Origin: Bacteroidota bacterium
Lineage (GTDB): Bacteria; Bacteroidota; Bacteroidia; NS11-12g; UBA955
Reading direction: 5' to 3'
Assembly (NCBI GenBank): GCA_009918425.1
Contig: RGEC01000024.1
Coordinates: 1-15,750 of the forward strand
DNA: 15,750 bases
In this document: positions 13,170-15,750 of the stretch, one piece after another
Position numbering within the stretch: position 1 is the first letter of the stretch
How the letters are laid out: every line of letters begins with the position of its first letter
Position numbers and translations under genes: made by a program
The notes under the pieces: model-generated
Database searches by the model: none
Seen by the model: the letters and a program-made list of their open reading frames with translations, nothing else
What the model was told of the DNA's origin: nothing

Positions 13170-14549
13170 ATGCGGGTTTGTTTGGTTTTTGTAGGACTTT
13201 TGGCAGGTTTATTGCTCGCAAATTGTAGCAACAAACCGAAAGAGGGTGTTCCGGATAAACCCACCTTTGCAGAACATATTGCGCCTATTATTTTTAAAAA
13301 CTGCAGTCCATGCCATCGCGATAGCGGTGCAGCGCCGTTTCCGCTTACATCATATGGACAGGTGAGGGGCAAAGCCAAAACCATAGCCAAGGTAACCGAA
13401 AAGCGCTATATGCCACCATGGCCTGCAGATCCATCTTATTCTCATTTTGTGGGGGAAAAGTATCTTAGTGATGCAGAAATTGCAACCATTAAAAGATGGG
13501 TTGATCAGGGCTGTGCTACAGGTAAAGACGGAATTTACCTGCAGTGGAAAGCCCCTGCATGGCGCAGTAACATTGGTAAGCCCGATATGGTATTGCCCCT
13601 GGAACCCGTTGCATTGTTGCCCAATCTTCAGGACCGTTTTTTTCTGGTTAAAATTCCCGGTCTGCTGCCCCGCGACACCTGGGTGAGAGCCATTGAATTT
13701 GTGGCAGGTGAACCCAATTTGGTTCATCATTTCAACGGGCACATTCTGATGTACGAACCCGGAGCCAAAAAGAACCACGCAAAGCCACCTTTAAATATGG
13801 AAATCACTTCCGGTGAATACGACAGTGATTTTATTAAACTGGATTTATTGAACGATAATGACAGTAAGCCCTACAGGCTGCACAGTGCTGTGAATTATCT
13901 TCCCGGTGTGCAGGCAACAGCGTATCCGAATGGAATCGGAATATTTAGACTGACAAAGATGTTTACGATAGTAGGAAACGATTTGCATTATGGTCCCGGA
14001 AACCGCAAAACCACTGATAAAAGCTACATCAATCTGTTTTTTACCGATAAACCCCCTGCCCGCGAAACCCGAGAACTGATGCTCGGTACCAACGGTGTAA
14101 GCCGGATTTCGCCACCACTTCAGATTGAGCCTAATACCCGAAGCCGCCATAGTACCCGTTTTCAAGTGGATGCAGACATTTCATTACTCACCGTGAACCC
14201 CCATCTGCATATGCTTGGCAAAAGCATAAAAGGCTATGCCATAAAACCCAATGGCGATACTGTCAAGCTCATTTCCATTCCAAAATGGGATTTTAGGTGG
14301 CAGTATTTCTATACATTCAAAAATCCTGTGCACTTGCCTGCAGGTACATGGATTATATCCGAGGCCGAATTTGACAATACTTTGGCCAATCCCAACAACC
14401 CCAACAGGCCCCCAAAAAGGGTAGGAGAGCGACTGGAATACGGCGGTGCCAGCATGCGCGCCGGAGATGAAATGTTTCAGTTTATACTCACCTATATGCT
14501 TTACCAGAAAGGGGATGAGAAGATTTCGCTTGAAACCGATGAAAGATAA
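13170..14549 (+). CDS. Lipoprotein: cytochrome c domain fused to copper type II monooxygenase-like module
   Basis: A 459-residue predicted lipoprotein: MRVCLVFVGLLAGLLLANC with Cys19 as acylation site. Residues 33-115 form a small cytochrome c domain with heme motif CSPCH (45-49) and MPPW (81-84), whose Met81 could be the distal ligand. Residues ~155-450 match the peptidylglycine alpha-hydroxylating/dopamine beta-monooxygenase two-copper fold: His186-His187 (VHHFNGH) and His273 (DLHYGP) for the CuH site; His345 and His347 (NPHLHMLGK) and Met435 (GDEMF) for the CuM site. All expected ligands are present, so an active copper oxygenase or reductase is plausible. The natural substrate of this bacterial group is unknown to me. 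ATG 13170 is preferred over the open frame upstream because it gives a perfect lipoprotein signal and follows a -7 box. Confidence 0.85.
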   Translation: MRVCLVFVGLLAGLLLANCSNKPKEGVPDKPTFAEHIAPIIFKNCSPCHRDSGAAPFPLTSYGQVRGKAKTIAKVTEKRYMPPWPADPSYSHFVGEKYLSDAEIATIKRWVDQGCATGKDGIYLQWKAPAWRSNIGKPDMVLPLEPVALLPNLQDRFFLVKIPGLLPRDTWVRAIEFVAGEPNLVHHFNGHILMYEPGAKKNHAKPPLNMEITSGEYDSDFIKLDLLNDNDSKPYRLHSAVNYLPGVQATAYPNGIGIFRLTKMFTIVGNDLHYGPGNRKTTDKSYINLFFTDKPPARETRELMLGTNGVSRISPPLQIEPNTRSRHSTRFQVDADISLLTVNPHLHMLGKSIKGYAIKPNGDTVKLISIPKWDFRWQYFYTFKNPVHLPAGTWIISEAEFDNTLANPNNPNRPPKRVGERLEYGGASMRAGDEMFQFILTYMLYQKGDEKISLETDER

Positions 14550-14565
14550 ACTGCCTTTCGTTCAC

Positions 14566-14573
14566 TAAATTTG
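14566..14573 (+). promoter_or_regulatory. -7 box before the GNAT-like gene
   Basis: TAAATTTG matches TAnnTTTG exactly and ends four bases before GTG 14578. No -33 box lies at the standard distance. It decides the choice of the GTG start and predicts an essentially leaderless mRNA. Confidence 0.45.
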
Positions 14574-14577
14574 CAAC

Positions 14578-15684
14578 GTGTTCACCCTAAAACAAGTACC
14601 AGATCAGGCATCGGTTTCCGACTTTCATGCTGTGGCCAAACTTGTTTATAAAAATGATGCTGATTACATACAACCCATTGCCAAAGACATTGAAGAGGTC
14701 TTTGACAGAAAGCAGAATGCTGCATTTGAGGGTGGGGATGTGATTCGCTGGGTGCTGTTCGATGGAAATAAATCCATAGGCAGGGTAGCGGCATTTTACC
14801 AATCCAAAAACAATGGTGAACGCATGGGCGGTATGGGATTTTTTGAGTGCATTGAAAATCAGGATGCAGCCAATCTGTTGTTTGACGCCTGTAAAAAATG
14901 GTTGCAAGAAAAAGGCCTGACCTATATGGATGGGCCTGTAAATTTCGGTGATAGAGACAGCTTCTGGGGCTTACTGGTGGAAAGGCATTCCTATCCGAGT
15001 TACCGCGAGGCGTATCAACCACAATACTATCGTGGATTTTTTGAGGATTATGGTTTTGAAAAAATATTTGAGCAAAAAACCTGCGATATTACCAATGATG
15101 TCTTTAACGTAGAACGATTTGGTAAGTTGGCAGGCAGGGTGTTGTCCAATCCCCGATATCGATTTGTGAGTCTGGATTACAGCCGGCTGGATAAGTTCTC
15201 TGCAGATTTTGTGCGCATTTACAACGAAGCCTGGGCACATCACGAAGATTTCAAACCCCTGACCATTGAAAAAATGATGGCCAGATTAAAAAAAGTAAAG
15301 CCTGTCTTGCCCGCAGATTTCGCTGTTTTTGCTTATGCCGATGACAGGCCCATCGGGTTTTATGTGAGTATTCTCGAGGTAAATCAGGTGTTCAGGCATT
15401 TTGGCGGTAAATTGTCTTTACTGAACATGCTTCGTTTTCTGTGGTTGCGCCGCAGCATCAATAAAGTAAGGGGAATTGTGTTCGGGGTAGTGCCCGATTT
15501 TCAGAATCTGGGCATAGAAACCGGTATGATAATGACGGTTTATGAGAATCTGAAAAGAAACCCGCAGATTACAGTTGCAGAATTGGCATGGATAGGAGAC
15601 TTCAACCCCAAAATGCTGAGTATGCTGGCCTCTTTAGGAGCTTACACGGCAAAAGTGCACTATACATATCGTAAAAATTTTTAA
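14578..15684 (+). CDS. GNAT-superfamily protein, YghO-like
   Basis: A 368-residue cytoplasmic protein related to the YghO-like group of large GNAT proteins. The N-terminal half has GRVAAFYQ (68-75), GMGFFECIENQDAANLLFDA (85-104) and DGPVNFGDRDSFWGLLVE (118-135), which are the group's most conserved segments; the C-terminal half contains an acetyl-CoA-type motif A region, FGVVPDFQNLGIETGMIM (302-319). This suggests a tandem GNAT fold. Some relatives are found near sphingolipid synthesis genes in other bacteria, but no such gene is in this window, so the substrate is unknown. The start is GTG 14578; a -7 box just upstream supports it. It is followed by a short gap with a hairpin. Confidence 0.72.
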   Translation: MFTLKQVPDQASVSDFHAVAKLVYKNDADYIQPIAKDIEEVFDRKQNAAFEGGDVIRWVLFDGNKSIGRVAAFYQSKNNGERMGGMGFFECIENQDAANLLFDACKKWLQEKGLTYMDGPVNFGDRDSFWGLLVERHSYPSYREAYQPQYYRGFFEDYGFEKIFEQKTCDITNDVFNVERFGKLAGRVLSNPRYRFVSLDYSRLDKFSADFVRIYNEAWAHHEDFKPLTIEKMMARLKKVKPVLPADFAVFAYADDRPIGFYVSILEVNQVFRHFGGKLSLLNMLRFLWLRRSINKVRGIVFGVVPDFQNLGIETGMIMTVYENLKRNPQITVAELAWIGDFNPKMLSMLASLGAYTAKVHYTYRKNF

Positions 15685-15690
15685 AAAAGG

Positions 15691-15706
15691 TTTGGGATAA
15701 CCCAAA
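15691..15706. terminator. Inverted repeat after the GNAT-like gene (weak terminator or operator)
   Basis: TTTGGG-ATAA-CCCAAA is a perfect six-pair inverted repeat seven bases after the GNAT-like stop codon. In the plus-strand transcript it lacks a U-tract; on the minus strand it is followed by CCTTTTTT, so it would terminate better in that direction. Its left arm is also the TTTG of the downstream promoter, so a regulatory role is an equal possibility. Confidence 0.45.
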
Positions 15707-15722
15707 GCAATCCGTAATTTTG
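15691..15722 (+). promoter_or_regulatory. Bacteroidota-type promoter reading out of the window
   Basis: TTTG (15691-15694), 20 bases, then TAATTTTG (15715-15722) matches TTTG-N19-21-TAnnTTTG exactly. It points rightwards to whatever begins at the window edge, and there is no protein start with an open frame in the bases that remain (the only ATG, 15739, meets TAG after three codons). Confidence 0.7.
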
Positions 15723-15740
15723 CAGTCCCAAAATCGGGAT

Positions 15741-15750
15741 GATTCCGTAG
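15741..15750 (+). tRNA. Possible 5' end of a tRNA gene, cut by the window edge
   Basis: The last ten bases, GATTCCGTAG, fit the start of a tRNA: a seven-base acceptor strand, then T8-A9-G10. They lie 18 bases after a complete promoter with no protein start between. Ten bases cannot prove a tRNA, and identity cannot be given. Confidence 0.3.

Noticed and set aside
1..15750. CRISPR arrays, insertion sequences, integrases or phage genes
   Set aside because: No regularly spaced repeats, transposase-like or integrase-like proteins or terminal inverted repeats were seen.

Overview
The window reads as a chromosomal segment of a member of the Bacteroidota, probably close to Chitinophagales/Sphingobacteriales. 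Evidence: genes follow each other closely and rarely have a Shine-Dalgarno sequence; several starts are preceded by the Bacteroidota sigma-factor -7 box TAnnTTTG, twice with a TTTG box 19-20 bases upstream; and the protein families (PorT-like beta-barrel, short-lipobox lipoproteins, methionine aminotransferase plus omega-amidase pair, cobalamin-type MerR regulator next to photolyase) are typical of that phylum. I see no insertion sequence, phage gene, CRISPR array or rRNA. A tRNA may begin at the last ten bases.

Left part (1-6899). The 3' end of a methionine/glutamine-type aminotransferase overlaps an omega-amidase of the nitrilase superfamily; together they form the glutamine transaminase/omega-amidase route. 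A small XRE-type regulator faces them. Then comes a minus-strand run, read right to left: a TIGR01777-type SDR protein, a class I photolyase with a complete tryptophan triad, and prfB (release factor 2). prfB carries the classical programmed +1 frameshift (SD-like AGGAGG, CTT, TGA, C), so its true start lies well upstream of the long uninterrupted frame. Divergent from this run, with almost no intergenic space, is a MerR-type regulator with a CarH/LitR-like cobalamin-binding region, an obvious candidate light sensor for the SDR-photolyase pair. It converges with and overlaps a DAO-family FAD oxidoreductase.

Middle part (6928-10507). A beta-barrel outer membrane protein, an NTF2-like lipoprotein and a GT39-like multispanning glycosyltransferase are chained by short start/stop overlaps. 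A good terminator separates them from the convergent rplS (ribosomal protein L19), which has a textbook Bacteroidota promoter embedded in a 21-base tandem duplication. A SpoU/TrmH-type RNA methyltransferase follows.

Right part (10468-15750). The most novel material is here: a 686-residue secreted protein with no family I recognise, whose C-terminal part carries a His/Cys arrangement resembling clan CD (caspase/gingipain-like) cysteine peptidases; a membrane-anchored thioredoxin-like protein (CPLC); and a lipoprotein combining a cytochrome c motif (CSPCH) with a PHM/DBM-type copper monooxygenase module that retains every expected copper ligand. A YghO-like GNAT protein closes the set, followed by a hairpin and a strong promoter reading out of the window.
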